61,031 bases of DNA from an uncultured Eubacteriales bacterium. GTDB taxonomy: Bacteria; Bacillota; Clostridia; Oscillospirales; Acutalibacteraceae. Of the stretch, positions 49,360-58,194 are shown one piece after another. The notes under the pieces were generated by a model. The model worked only from the letters and a program-made list of their open reading frames with translations, had not been told where the DNA came from and made no database searches. Made by a program: the position numbers and the translations under genes. Where the stretch lies: contig ONAS01000004.1 of NCBI GenBank assembly GCA_900315815.1, forward strand, positions 1 through 61,031, read 5' to 3'. Positions within the stretch are counted from its first letter, which is position 1. Each line of letters opens with the position of its first letter.

Positions 49360-50636
49360 CACTCTTCCTCCAGCCGCACGACGGCAGATCTCGCATGTGC
49401 GGTCAGGCCTTCTTTTTCGGCGAACTTCGCCACGTCATAGGCGACCGCTTTCAGCGCGTCGGCGGTAAAATAGGTGTACTGTGTCTTTTTGATGAAGTCG
49501 TCGACGGACAGGGGGCTGGAGAACTTTGCCGTGCCGGAGGTCGGCAGGGTGTGGTTCGGACCCGCAAGATAGTCGCCGAGGGCTTCGGGACAGCTGCGTC
49601 CCATGAAGATCGAACCCGCGTGACGGATCTTGTCCAGATAATCAAAGGGATTGTCCACGCACAGCTCCAGATGCTCGGGAGCGATCTCGTTGGCGATGTC
49701 GATCACAACGTCGAGATTATCCGCGACGATGATCTTGCCGTTATTGTCAATAGAGGCGCGGGCGATCTCCGCGCGGTCGAGCAGAGGGATCTGACGCTCC
49801 AGCTCTTCGCTGACCGCCTGTGCCAGCGCCGCGCTGTCGGTGACAAGCACCGCGGAGGCGAGCTTGTCGTGCTCAGCCTGAGAAAGCAGATCGGCGGCGG
49901 CGTACTTCGGATTGGTCTTGCCGTCCGCGACGATCAGGATCTCGCTGGGTCCGGCGATCATATCGATGGAGACCTGACCGAACACCTGCTTTTTCGCTTC
50001 GGCGACAAAGGCGTTGCCGGGTCCGACGATCTTATCGACCTTTGGGACGGACTCGGTGCCGTAGGCGAGGGCGGCGATCGCCTGTGCGCCGCCGACCTTG
50101 AAGATCTTATCCACGCCCGCGACGGACGCCGCCGCGAGGATCGCAGGATTGACCCTGCCGTCGGCGGAGGGCGGAGTGACCATGACGACCTCCCTCACGC
50201 CCGCGATCTTGGCGGGGATCGCGTCCATCAGGACCGTGGAGGGATATGCCGCCGTGCCGCCGGGTACGTACAGACCTGCGCGGTCGACGGGGATGATCTT
50301 CTGTCCCATCACGACGCCGTCGGTATCATTGATGATGAAGCTCTGACGCTTCTGCGCCTCGTGGAACCTGCGGATGTTCTTTGCCGCCTTTTCGAGAATC
50401 GCGATGAATTCCGGCTCGACGGCGTTTCTTGCCTCTTCGATCTCTTCGGGAGTGACCTCCATGCGGGTCAGCTCCGCTTTGTCGAATTTCGCGGTATAGG
50501 CGAACAGCGCGCTGTCGCCGTTTTTGCGGACGTCGGCGATGATCGCGGCGACGACGTCCTCCACGGAGGAGGTCAGCTCAACGCGCGCGAATATCTCGGC
50601 GTTATCTACTTCGTTATATTTCAGAATCTTGATCAT
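49359..50636 (-). CDS. hisD: Histidinol dehydrogenase
   Basis: HisD catalyses the last two steps, from histidinol to histidine with NAD. The 425-residue zinc enzyme carries the family motifs GLYVPGGTAAYPSTVLM, GPGNAFVAEAKKQVFG, DMIAGPSEILIVAD, the zinc and base region LSQAEHDKLASAVLVT and the late ITNE-like ANEIAPEHLELCVDN. It overlaps the hisZG stop by 4 bases. Confidence 0.98.
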   Translation of the reverse strand: MIKILKYNEVDNAEIFARVELTSSVEDVVAAIIADVRKNGDSALFAYTAKFDKAELTRMEVTPEEIEEARNAVEPEFIAILEKAAKNIRRFHEAQKRQSFIINDTDGVVMGQKIIPVDRAGLYVPGGTAAYPSTVLMDAIPAKIAGVREVVMVTPPSADGRVNPAILAAASVAGVDKIFKVGGAQAIAALAYGTESVPKVDKIVGPGNAFVAEAKKQVFGQVSIDMIAGPSEILIVADGKTNPKYAAADLLSQAEHDKLASAVLVTDSAALAQAVSEELERQIPLLDRAEIARASIDNNGKIIVADNLDVVIDIANEIAPEHLELCVDNPFDYLDKIRHAGSIFMGRSCPEALGDYLAGPNHTLPTSGTAKFSSPLSVDDFIKKTQYTYFTADALKAVAYDVAKFAEKEGLTAHARSAVVRLEEE

Positions 50637-52189
50637 TTCTTTAACTCCTGTACCAATCGTCTGATGGCGGCGCGCTTGAATTTACTGCTCGACTTGTTCG
50701 CGATCAGGCGCGCAGAGATCGGAACGATGGTCTCGATGACCTCAAGGTCGTTTTCTTTGAGGGTGGTGCCGGTCTCGACGATATCGACGATCACATCCGT
50801 CAGCCCGAGGATCGGCGCGATCTCGATCGAGCCGTTGAGGTGGACGATGTCGATATCCCTGCCCTTGGAGGCATAATGATCGGCGGCGATCTTGGAGAAT
50901 TTCGTCGCGACACGCAGGGTATGCCGGCTGTCGTCCGCGAAGCCCTTGGGAGCGGCGACCGCCATGCGGCATTTGCCGATGTCCAGATCGATCAGCTCAT
51001 AGATATCCGGCTCGTATTCCAGCAGGATATCCTTGCCCGCTACGCCGACGTCCGCCGCGCCGCGCTCGACATAGATCGCGACGTCGGAGGGCTTGACCCA
51101 GAAATAACGCACGCCAGCTTTGGGATTCTCGAAGATCAGCTTGCGGTTATTCTCGCGGATGGAGGGACAGTCAAACCCCGCCTGCTCGAACATGCTGTAG
51201 ACCTTTTCGCCCAGTCTGCCCTTGGGAAGGGCGATGTTCAGCATGTCGTCCTGCGGAAGCTCCGCGTCGGTATCGACACGCTCGAGGGCGTCGAGGTACA
51301 CGGCAAAGCCGACGGCTTTTGACTTGCGCTTCATGCGGCGCATCAGCTTGTCATAGCGGCCGCCCGACAGTACGCTGTCGGGGACGCCGCTGAGGAAGCC
51401 CTTGAAGATCACGCCGTTATAATAGCTGCGTTCGGAAACGACCGAAAAATCGATTTGGATGTTGTACGGCTTTTCTGCCGATCCCGCGGAGCCGATGGTT
51501 TCCTCCAGCTCGCAGAACGCGTCGTCACAGCCGAGCTCCGCGCAGATGCCGCGCAGCTTTTCCAGAACGCTTTCGGGTCTTCCGCAAAGCGTCACCAGCG
51601 CGATCAGCGGTTCGGCAAGCTCTGCGCCGACGCCGTTTTCCTCACAGATCGAGAGGATCCCGTGGATGTTCTTCTCGCTGACGCATTTGACCAGCGCATT
51701 CTGAACGGAAAGGCTGTCGGTGACATGCGCCAGCGCGGCGTTGAGGATATCGAGGCTGGACACGTCCAGCACATAGCCGCCGCCGATCAGCGCGAGACTT
51801 TCCGCCGCCAGATGCAGACAGTCACGGGTCTCGGACACACCGATATCGCCGATGCACTCGACGCCGGACTGCATGATCTCTTTAAAGGAATCGGTGCCCT
51901 TGGACACACGGTAGACGTTTTCGTTATAGTAGAGCCTTTTTGTTTCGCCGTCGGTATGGTTCTTGATGATGGAAAGGGTGACGTCGGGCTTGAGCGCCTT
52001 CAGCCTGCCCCCGTTGTCGGTAAAGGTGATGACCTGATCGGACACCAGAAAATCCTTGTTGCGGCTGTACAGATCGTAGTCCTCGAACTTGCTCATGCGG
52101 TAGGGGTGATAGCCGCTGCGGCTGTACAGATCGCGCAGGGTGAAGGTCAGGCGTTCGGTCACGCTGAGGACGCTGTCGTTGATGTTCAT
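50633..52189 (-). CDS. hisZG: ATP phosphoribosyltransferase as HisZ-HisG fusion
   Basis: ATP phosphoribosyltransferase starts the pathway. Short-form HisG needs the HisZ regulatory subunit, a relative of histidyl-tRNA synthetase. In this 518-residue protein both are in one chain. Residues 1 to about 305 are HisZ (YRMSKFEDYDLYSRNKDFL, ALKPDVTLSIIKNH, VVSERSYYNGVIFKG, LSGGRYDKLM). Residues about 316-518 are short-form HisG (MLNIALPKGRLGEKVYSM, ADVGVAGKDILLEYEP, IVDIVETGTTLKENDLE). The frame is continuous with a 15-residue acidic joint. Two subunits in one polypeptide fix the 1:1 ratio. An AGGA before the HisG ATG could allow separate HisG synthesis, which is speculative. Confidence 0.94.
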   Translation of the reverse strand: MNINDSVLSVTERLTFTLRDLYSRSGYHPYRMSKFEDYDLYSRNKDFLVSDQVITFTDNGGRLKALKPDVTLSIIKNHTDGETKRLYYNENVYRVSKGTDSFKEIMQSGVECIGDIGVSETRDCLHLAAESLALIGGGYVLDVSSLDILNAALAHVTDSLSVQNALVKCVSEKNIHGILSICEENGVGAELAEPLIALVTLCGRPESVLEKLRGICAELGCDDAFCELEETIGSAGSAEKPYNIQIDFSVVSERSYYNGVIFKGFLSGVPDSVLSGGRYDKLMRRMKRKSKAVGFAVYLDALERVDTDAELPQDDMLNIALPKGRLGEKVYSMFEQAGFDCPSIRENNRKLIFENPKAGVRYFWVKPSDVAIYVERGAADVGVAGKDILLEYEPDIYELIDLDIGKCRMAVAAPKGFADDSRHTLRVATKFSKIAADHYASKGRDIDIVHLNGSIEIAPILGLTDVIVDIVETGTTLKENDLEVIETIVPISARLIANKSSSKFKRAAIRRLVQELKK

Positions 52190-52479
52190 TCGCCGTCCTC
52201 CTTCATGCGATCGATCACCGCGCGATAGCCGCCCGCGCCGTAATTCAGACAGCGGCTGACGCGGCTGATGGTCGCGGTGGAAACGCCGATGCGCTCCGAT
52301 ATCTTCTGGTAGCTGATTCCCTCATCGATCAGGAAAGCGGTATCCAGCCGCTGTGCCATATCGGTGATCTCCTTGATGGTGCAGATATCGTCGAAAAAGG
52401 CATAGCACTCGTCCCTGTCCTTGAGGGACAGAACAGCGTCGAACAGCCTGTCAACGGAATCCGACTTGAAATTTCTCAT
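52186..52479 (-). CDS. YerC/TrpR-family regulator, probable histidine operon repressor
   Basis: This 97-residue protein belongs to the TrpR-like YerC/YecD family: an all-helical DNA-binding fold with the recognition helix in ISERIGVSTATISRVSRCL. It is the first gene of the his operon, overlapping hisZG by 4 bases. Members of this family next to his genes are candidate histidine-responsive repressors (HisR), so I infer that it controls this operon through the inverted repeat inside its promoter. GGAGG precedes the ATG at 52479. Confidence 0.9.
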   Translation of the reverse strand: MRNFKSDSVDRLFDAVLSLKDRDECYAFFDDICTIKEITDMAQRLDTAFLIDEGISYQKISERIGVSTATISRVSRCLNYGAGGYRAVIDRMKEDGE

Positions 52480-52558
52480 AAATACCTCCGCAGCGAATGA
52501 ACGGCACGGCGCCGATCATCCGCCCAAAAAACAGTTATCCGTTTTGAATTGCTCTGTT

Positions 52559-52587
52559 ATGTTATCACTTTATCATAGTAAAGTCAA
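52559..52587 (-). promoter_or_regulatory. Promoter of the his operon
   Basis: TTGACT, 17 bases, TAACAT on the minus strand, 80 bases before the regulator gene. Confidence 0.75.
52567..52584. promoter_or_regulatory. Candidate operator for the his regulator
   Basis: ACTTTA-TCATAG-TAAAGT, an 18-base inverted repeat lying between the -35 and -10 boxes of the his promoter, where a bound repressor would block RNA polymerase. Confidence 0.55.
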
Positions 52588-52656
52588 GCGCTGTGAGCGG
52601 ATTTCATCATCTTGACGGATAGCGATCGGGATGTGGAAATGTTTTTAGGCAGAATA

Positions 52657-52676
52657 GAAGGCGGGTGACCCCGCCG
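52657..52676 (-). terminator. Possible terminator of dapF
   Basis: GGCGGG-GTCA-CCCGCC stem 16 bases after dapF; the following TTCTATTCT is a weak T tract. Confidence 0.4.
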
Positions 52677-52691
52677 TCATTCCGTTATTGT

Positions 52692-53537
52692 TTATACCTC
52701 TATCTCTCCCTCAAACACCGTCGCGGCCGGTCCGGTCATCACGACGGTCTCGTCGGTATAGCGGATGACAAGATCGCCGCCGCGCAGATGCACGGTGACG
52801 TCCTCTCCCTTTCGGCAGAAGCCGTTGAGACAGGAAGCGACGACGGTCGCGCACGCGCCGGTACCGCACGCCCAGGTCTCGCCGGAGCCGCGCTCCCAGA
52901 CGCGCATTTTCAGGGTGCGGTCGTCGATGACCTGCACGAACTCGGTATTGACGCGGTCGGGGAAAGCAGGATGGTTCTCAAACAGCGGCCCGATCGCGGG
53001 AAGGTCAAGGCTGTCGACGTCGCCGACAAAGGTCACGCAGTGGGGATTCCCCATGCTGACGGCGGTCACGCGATAGGTCTTTCCTCCGACCTCCAGCGGC
53101 TGATCGACAACGGTCTCGCCCGCGTGATCCATCGGGATATCGGACGGCTTGAGTATCGCGGCGCCCATATCGACCTTCGCGGATACCGCCCTGCCGTTCT
53201 CGACGGTCAGGTCGATGGTCTTGACGCCGCTGAGGGTGTCGATCGCGACGGTGGTTTTATCGGCGGGGACGATACCGTGATCGTAGACGAACTTTGCGAC
53301 ACAGCGGATGCCGTTGCCGCACATCTTCGCCTCACTGCCGTCCTCGTTGAAGATCCGCATCTTCGCGTCGGCGATATCGCTCGGGCAGACAAGGATGATG
53401 CCGTCGCCGCCGACGCCGAAGCGGCGGTCGGACAGTCTGACCGAAAGCGCCTCGGGATCATCGATCGTCTGGTCAAACGTGCTGAAGTAGATATAATCGT
53501 TGCCGATGCCGTGCATTTTGGTGAAATGTAGTTTCAT
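52692..53537 (-). CDS. dapF: Diaminopimelate epimerase
   Basis: DapF converts LL- to meso-diaminopimelate for lysine and peptidoglycan. The 281-residue enzyme has the two catalytic cysteines: Cys73 in MCGNGIRCVAKF and Cys224 in ETWACGTGACATV. The start KLHFTKMHGIGNDYIYF is the family's standard opening. A single-gene unit with a consensus promoter, divergent from glnN. Confidence 0.97.
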   Translation of the reverse strand: MKLHFTKMHGIGNDYIYFSTFDQTIDDPEALSVRLSDRRFGVGGDGIILVCPSDIADAKMRIFNEDGSEAKMCGNGIRCVAKFVYDHGIVPADKTTVAIDTLSGVKTIDLTVENGRAVSAKVDMGAAILKPSDIPMDHAGETVVDQPLEVGGKTYRVTAVSMGNPHCVTFVGDVDSLDLPAIGPLFENHPAFPDRVNTEFVQVIDDRTLKMRVWERGSGETWACGTGACATVVASCLNGFCRKGEDVTVHLRGGDLVIRYTDETVVMTGPAATVFEGEIEV

Positions 53538-53572
53538 AGCCGTTCCTCTTTCGCTTTGTGATGTCGCTATCC

Positions 53573-53601
53573 ATTATAATTTGCGCGGATTGTCTTGTCA
53601 A
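53573..53601 (-). promoter_or_regulatory. Promoter of dapF
   Basis: TTGACA, 17 bases, TATAAT on the minus strand. Confidence 0.8.
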
Positions 53602-53632
53602 CACGGCAGACAGCTGTCATACCAACAATTTC

Positions 53633-53661
53633 TTGACAATAAACTTTAATCGTAATATACT
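53633..53661 (+). promoter_or_regulatory. Promoter of glnN
   Basis: TTGACA, 17 bases, TATACT, with ACTTTA repeated on both sides of the -10 region (53643 and 53659). Confidence 0.7.
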
Positions 53662-53700
53662 TTACGGTGAATCAAAATTCAAACCTGCTGGGGGATTTGT

Positions 53701-55797
53701 ATGATAAATGTACCCGAGATCTTTGCGAAAAACGTCTTTAATGAGGAAAAAATGCGGGAGCGTCTGCCCGAAGAGGCATACGCCGCGTTCCGTGCAACCA
53801 TAGAAAACGGCAGACCGCTCGACATCGAGGTCGCGAATATCGTCGCCGACGCGATGAAGGACTGGGCGATCGAGCAGGGCTGTACCCACTACACCCACTG
53901 GTTCCAGCCGATGACCGGCATCACCGCCGAAAAGCACGACAGCTTCCTTTCCCCTACCGGCAACGGCAGGGTGATCATGGAATTCTCCGGCAAGGAGCTG
54001 ATCAAGGGCGAGCCGGACGCGTCGTCCTTCCCGAACGGCGGCATCCGCGCCACCTTTGAGGCACGCGGCTACACGACATGGGATCCGACCTCCTACGCCT
54101 TTGTCAAGGACAACACCCTGTGCATCCCGACGGCGTTCATGTCCTACACCGGCGACGTTCTGGACAAGAAAACCCCTCTGCTGCGCTCGATGGACCGCAT
54201 CAACCACGAGGCGGTCCGCATGCTGCGGCTGTTCGGCAAGACCGACGTCACACGCGTCAAGGTCACCGTCGGTCCGGAGCAGGAATACTTCCTGATCGAT
54301 AAAGAGCTGTACGACCGCAGAAAAGACCTGAAATATACCGGACGCACCCTGTTCGGCGCGCGTTCACCGAAGGGTCAGCAGCTGGACGATCACTATTTCG
54401 GCGCGATCAAAAAGCGCGTCAAGGACTTCATGTCCGAGCTGGACGAGGAGCTGTGGAAGCTCGGCGTCTACGCGAAGACCGAGCATAACGAGGTCGCTCC
54501 CGCCCAGCACGAGCTGGCGCCGATCTTCACCGACGTCAACATCGCCGCCGACCACAATCAGATCACCATGGAGCTGATGAAGCGCCTCGCGATGAAGCAC
54601 GGCATGGTCTGTCTGCTGCACGAAAAGCCCTTCAAGGGCGTCAACGGCTCCGGCAAGCATAACAACTGGTCGCTGTCGACCAACACCGGCGAAAACCTGT
54701 TCAAGCCCGGCAAGCATCCGGAGGACAATCTGCAGTTCCTTCTCTTCCTCACCGCGGTCATCAAGGCGGTCGACGATCATCAGGATCTGCTGCGGCTGTC
54801 CGTCGCGACAGCGGGCAACGACCACCGCATGGGCGGAGACGAAGCGCCGCCCTTCATCATCTCGATGTTCCTAGGCGACGATCTGGAAGCGGTCGTCGAA
54901 GCGATCATCAACCGTGAGGACTACGAAAGCCAGGGCAAGGTGCTGATGGAGACCGGCGCGGAGAGCCTGCCGGTCATTCGCAAGGACACCACCGACCGCA
55001 ACCGCACCTCGCCGTTCGCCTTTACCGGCAACAAATTCGAGTTCCGCTCGCTGGGTTCGGCGCTGAACATCTCCTGCCCGAACATCATGCTCAACACCAT
55101 CGTCGCGGATACCCTCGCGGGCTTTTCCGACGAGCTGGAGCAGGCGGAGAACTTTGATGCGGCATGCCGCAGGCTGATCCGCAAAAATCTTAAAAAGCAC
55201 CGCCGCATCATCTTCAACGGCGACGGCTACACCGACGAATGGATCAAGGAAGCGGAGAGCCGCGGCCTGCTGAACCTCAAAGGCACGCCCGAGGCGCTCG
55301 CGAGATATAACGACAAAAAGAACATCGAGCTGTTCGAGCGCAACCACATCTTCTCAAAGCGGGAGGTCGAGGCGCGTCAGGAGATCCTGCTCGAAAACTA
55401 CATCAAGATCATCAACCTGGAAGCGCTGACCATGCTCGACATGGCGAAAAAGGACATCCTGCCATCGGTTTCCGCCTTTACCGGCAAGACCTGCGCGACC
55501 ATCGAACGCAAGCGCGCGGTATCGCCCGACATCAAGGTGGACGCGGAGCTGAAGCTGGTCACGAAGCTGTCGGATCTGCTGACGGAATTCTCCGAGAGGA
55601 TCGACGCGCTGGAGGAGCAGGTGGACGCCGCCGAACAGTACGCGGACGATATCCGCATGCTGGCGCAGTATTCGTGCGACCATATCTTTGCCGCGATGGA
55701 AGCCCTGCGCGAGACCGGCGACAAGATGGAAATGTGTACCGCGTCGAAGTACTGGCCGTATCCGAGCTACGGCGAGCTGCTGTTCAGCGTTCAGTAA
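53701..55797 (+). CDS. glnN: Glutamine synthetase type III
   Basis: GSIII makes glutamine from glutamate, ammonia and ATP. It is the large dodecameric form of Bacteroides, cyanobacteria and Clostridia. The 698 residues fit the family (about 700), with [19 protein letters not shown], the catalytic [10 protein letters not shown], the ATP-site region [38 protein letters not shown], and the [18 protein letters not shown] signature. Its C-terminal helical part (about 590-690) is complete. GGGGGA precedes the ATG. No glnR or glnB gene is adjacent. Confidence 0.97.
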   Translation: MINVPEIFAKNVFNEEKMRERLPEEAYAAFRATIENGRPLDIEVANIVADAMKDWAIEQGCTHYTHWFQPMTGITAEKHDSFLSPTGNGRVIMEFSGKELIKGEPDASSFPNGGIRATFEARGYTTWDPTSYAFVKDNTLCIPTAFMSYTGDVLDKKTPLLRSMDRINHEAVRMLRLFGKTDVTRVKVTVGPEQEYFLIDKELYDRRKDLKYTGRTLFGARSPKGQQLDDHYFGAIKKRVKDFMSELDEELWKLGVYAKTEHNEVAPAQHELAPIFTDVNIAADHNQITMELMKRLAMKHGMVCLLHEKPFKGVNGSGKHNNWSLSTNTGENLFKPGKHPEDNLQFLLFLTAVIKAVDDHQDLLRLSVATAGNDHRMGGDEAPPFIISMFLGDDLEAVVEAIINREDYESQGKVLMETGAESLPVIRKDTTDRNRTSPFAFTGNKFEFRSLGSALNISCPNIMLNTIVADTLAGFSDELEQAENFDAACRRLIRKNLKKHRRIIFNGDGYTDEWIKEAESRGLLNLKGTPEALARYNDKKNIELFERNHIFSKREVEARQEILLENYIKIINLEALTMLDMAKKDILPSVSAFTGKTCATIERKRAVSPDIKVDAELKLVTKLSDLLTEFSERIDALEEQVDAAEQYADDIRMLAQYSCDHIFAAMEALRETGDKMEMCTASKYWPYPSYGELLFSVQ

Positions 55798-55816
55798 AAC
55801 GATCGGATAAAAAGAT

Positions 55817-55850
55817 AACGGAGCTGTACATGATGCAGCTCCGTTTTGTT
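55817..55850 (+). terminator. Terminator of glnN
   Basis: AACGGAGCTG/CAGCTCCGTT followed by TTGTT; it lies between converging genes. Confidence 0.8.
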
Positions 55851-55867
55851 ATGGCTTTTTCGGCTCT

Positions 55868-56557
55868 TTATTTCAGCTTGTTCAGGTTTTCCTTTGCCTT
55901 GCGGATGACGCGCAGGTCGTTGTCGTAGATACAGCGGTGATGGGCTTCGAACAGATCGACCCAGATATAGCTGTCGATCTCCTCCTCCTGGACGGTCACC
56001 TTGTCGGAGAAGGTCTGCGCCATGAAGAATACCACGCGCTTTTTGATCTTGCCGAACGGACAGTAATCGGACACCTCGCGGACGCCGTCGATGATCTCGA
56101 TGTCCAGCCCGGTTTCCTCCTTGACCTCGCGGATGGCGGTCTGCTGTTCGGTCTCGCCCTTTTCCACGTGACCCTTGGGGAAGCTGTAGTTCCTGCCGTT
56201 GTGGTTCTTGACCAGCAGGGTCTTGTAGTGATTGCCGTTCTTATGGATCACGATCGCGCCGCAGCTCTTCTCATACAGGCAGGAGAGCTTGTCGATCACC
56301 GCGTTGCGGAGGATGGACAGATGCTCGCGGATCTCCGGCTCGTAGTAGATCTCGCCCTCGGGCGCGATGATCAGCCGTTCTCCGACGCCTCTGAAGGTGG
56401 CGACGGCAATGACAACACCGAACATAAAGTCGCGCAGGGGGTGCTTTGTGATGATATACGAGCTTGTGTTTTTTGCGGTATCGGCAGAAGCATAGCCGGA
56501 ATACAGATGTTCGGACAACATGCCGTATACATTGACTTTTACTTTCTTTGCTATCAT
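55868..56557 (-). CDS. Nudix hydrolase with extra N-terminal domain
   Basis: Nudix enzymes hydrolyse nucleoside diphosphates linked to another group. The Nudix box is intact (GHVEKGETEQQTAIREVKEETGLDI region, about residues 130-152, with REVKEETG), in a core of about residues 95-229 that also has SCGAIVIHKNG and KIKKRVVFFMAQTF as in the diadenosine-polyphosphate branch. The first 95 residues (KVKVNVYGMLSEHLYSGYA, APEGEIYYEPEI) are unrelated to the core and I do not recognise them. It is 72 bases downstream of the DHHW gene and may share its transcript. Confidence 0.85.
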   Translation of the reverse strand: MIAKKVKVNVYGMLSEHLYSGYASADTAKNTSSYIITKHPLRDFMFGVVIAVATFRGVGERLIIAPEGEIYYEPEIREHLSILRNAVIDKLSCLYEKSCGAIVIHKNGNHYKTLLVKNHNGRNYSFPKGHVEKGETEQQTAIREVKEETGLDIEIIDGVREVSDYCPFGKIKKRVVFFMAQTFSDKVTVQEEEIDSYIWVDLFEAHHRCIYDNDLRVIRKAKENLNKLK

Positions 56558-56629
56558 TTCCGTTTCACCTCCTTTTGCGGATCACAGCCGGGTGTTTTTC
56601 GGGAGAAGCTTATCCCCCTGAGATCGGGA

Positions 56630-57880
56630 TCAGTAGATCGAGCGGATATAGTCGTCGACGAACGCCGCGGTGTTGGCGGACATGACGTTGTTGATGAACA
56701 GCACCTCGTCGATATCGTGATCCTGCATATAGCTCTTGAGGTTGCCCTGCCAATGACGCGGGTCGATGACATGGACCTCCTGATAGTTGTTGCTGAGGTA
56801 CGGCACAAAGCTGTTGCCGTAGCTTTCCTTGATGACGGCGATCTTCTTGCCGTTCTGCAGCTCGTCGTTGTACTCGATGAACAGCGGCGAATCGCCCCAG
56901 ATGAACACGCCGTAGGACAGGGTGCCGGACGGCTCATCCTCGTAGTAGATGGAGGTCTGCTCCATCTCCGCGCCCATCTCGCTCATGCGCTCGGCGTGGG
57001 TCGCGTAGGGGAAGGTCCAGAAGTGGACGGTATCGAGGTTGTTCATGACGGATTCGTCGTAGCTCGCGAGGGTTCCCTCAAAATCGGGGATGGTCTTTTC
57101 CGTACAGGCGGAAAGATCGAGCGGCTCCTGACCGGTCTGGCGGCAGAACGCCTCGTACGCGTAAAACGCGCCCAGTCCCGACCAATGGTGGTCGGTGTTG
57201 AAATAGATATACTCGTCGATGTGCTGGGCAAGGTTGTTGTAGCAGTTGATCGGCTTGACGTCCTCGGTGTAGCTCTCGTAGATCTTCTTGATGCTGTCCG
57301 CCTGGACGTTCGTGGAAACGGTGCCGTCGTCGATCAGACGGCGCGGCAGAGCGAACTCGGTATGGTTCGGGACCACCATGTTGTAGACGGTGTACTCGGG
57401 AGCGTTTTTCTTGAACTCGGAGATCGTCTGGGCGTAATACTCGGCGGAGCTGTCGGAGCCTCCGAACAGCTCGAGCGCCATGTTGTTGTAGATATATACG
57501 CCGCCGTTGGATGCGGAGTAATGACCGGTAGAGGTCTTGTCATCCTTGATGTTCGGCGTGACGAAGGTATGGGCGTCGTCGATATTCCCTGCGGCGTCCG
57601 TGCTGCCCTCAGCGGGAGGCTCGGTCTCTGCCGAAACGGTATAGATCTTGCGGTTGTCCTCCTTGGAGGACTCTGAGCCCTTGCCGATACCGAAGATCAG
57701 CTTGATCAGCTGGACGACCAGAAAAATCGCCGTGAACAGGATCAGCGCGCAGACTACCACGATGATGGTGCGGCGGATCAGCAGCTTTTTCCTGCGCTCT
57801 TTTTTCGCTTTTGCGGCTGCGCGGCTGCGTCTGAGCGCTTCTGACGCACGTCGTGTATCGTCAAAGTTATCGTATGGCAT
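56630..57880 (-). CDS. DHHW-motif membrane protein (SGNH/AlgX-like)
   Basis: The 416-residue protein has a basic cytoplasmic start, a membrane helix (about residues 37-58), and an extracellular domain carrying the TDHHWSGLGAFYAYEAF motif of the DHHW/AlgX-like group, together with WGDSPLFIEYND and VIKESYGNSFVPYLS near the C-terminus, which correspond to the Ser-containing block of SGNH-type esterases. Relatives assist O-acetylation of surface polymers with an MBOAT partner; no MBOAT gene is near. ATG 57880 follows AAGGAGG. The basic Arg/Lys/Ala stretch in residues 14-36 is notable. Confidence 0.85.
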   Translation of the reverse strand: MPYDNFDDTRRASEALRRSRAAAKAKKERRKKLLIRRTIIVVVCALILFTAIFLVVQLIKLIFGIGKGSESSKEDNRKIYTVSAETEPPAEGSTDAAGNIDDAHTFVTPNIKDDKTSTGHYSASNGGVYIYNNMALELFGGSDSSAEYYAQTISEFKKNAPEYTVYNMVVPNHTEFALPRRLIDDGTVSTNVQADSIKKIYESYTEDVKPINCYNNLAQHIDEYIYFNTDHHWSGLGAFYAYEAFCRQTGQEPLDLSACTEKTIPDFEGTLASYDESVMNNLDTVHFWTFPYATHAERMSEMGAEMEQTSIYYEDEPSGTLSYGVFIWGDSPLFIEYNDELQNGKKIAVIKESYGNSFVPYLSNNYQEVHVIDPRHWQGNLKSYMQDHDIDEVLFINNVMSANTAAFVDDYIRSIY

Positions 57881-57933
57881 GGGACGCCTCCTTGTGATGG
57901 CTTTCGGTGATAACAAAGCCCATATTCTTGTTT

Positions 57934-57962
57934 ATTATACAACAAGTTTGAGATTTATACAA
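57934..57962 (-). promoter_or_regulatory. Promoter of the DHHW/Nudix unit
   Basis: TTGTAT, 17 bases, TATAAT on the minus strand. The region from here to 58098 holds nothing further that I recognise. Confidence 0.7.
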
Positions 57963-58098
57963 CAGATAATCGCGATTTTTATTTCTTTTTTGAAAGAAAA
58001 TTGTCATTTTTCGTAAGGTTTTGCGTCGATCCCGCCGTTTTTTTCGATACAGATCGGATTCTGCCCACTACATCCGCGATGAAGTTGACGATTGAATC

Positions 58099-58127
58099 TT
58101 GCACAACGGCGTTTGTTGTGCTACAAT
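58099..58127 (+). promoter_or_regulatory. Promoter of the aminotransferase with an internal inverted repeat
   Basis: TTGCAC, 17 bases, TACAAT. The perfect inverted repeat GCACAAC-GGCGTTT-GTTGTGC (58101-58121) fills the spacer and part of the -35 box, so it is a candidate operator. Confidence 0.7.
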
Positions 58128-58194
58128 AGTGAGGATTAAGGCAAATCCGCGTCGTATGCGCGGTTTGCTCAGTTCATTTGAGGAAGTGTAACAT

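Noticed and set aside
55937..57676. Plus-strand open frame across the Nudix and DHHW genes
   Set aside because: It spans two real genes and their gap on the other strand; Val/Asp/Leu-rich shadow.
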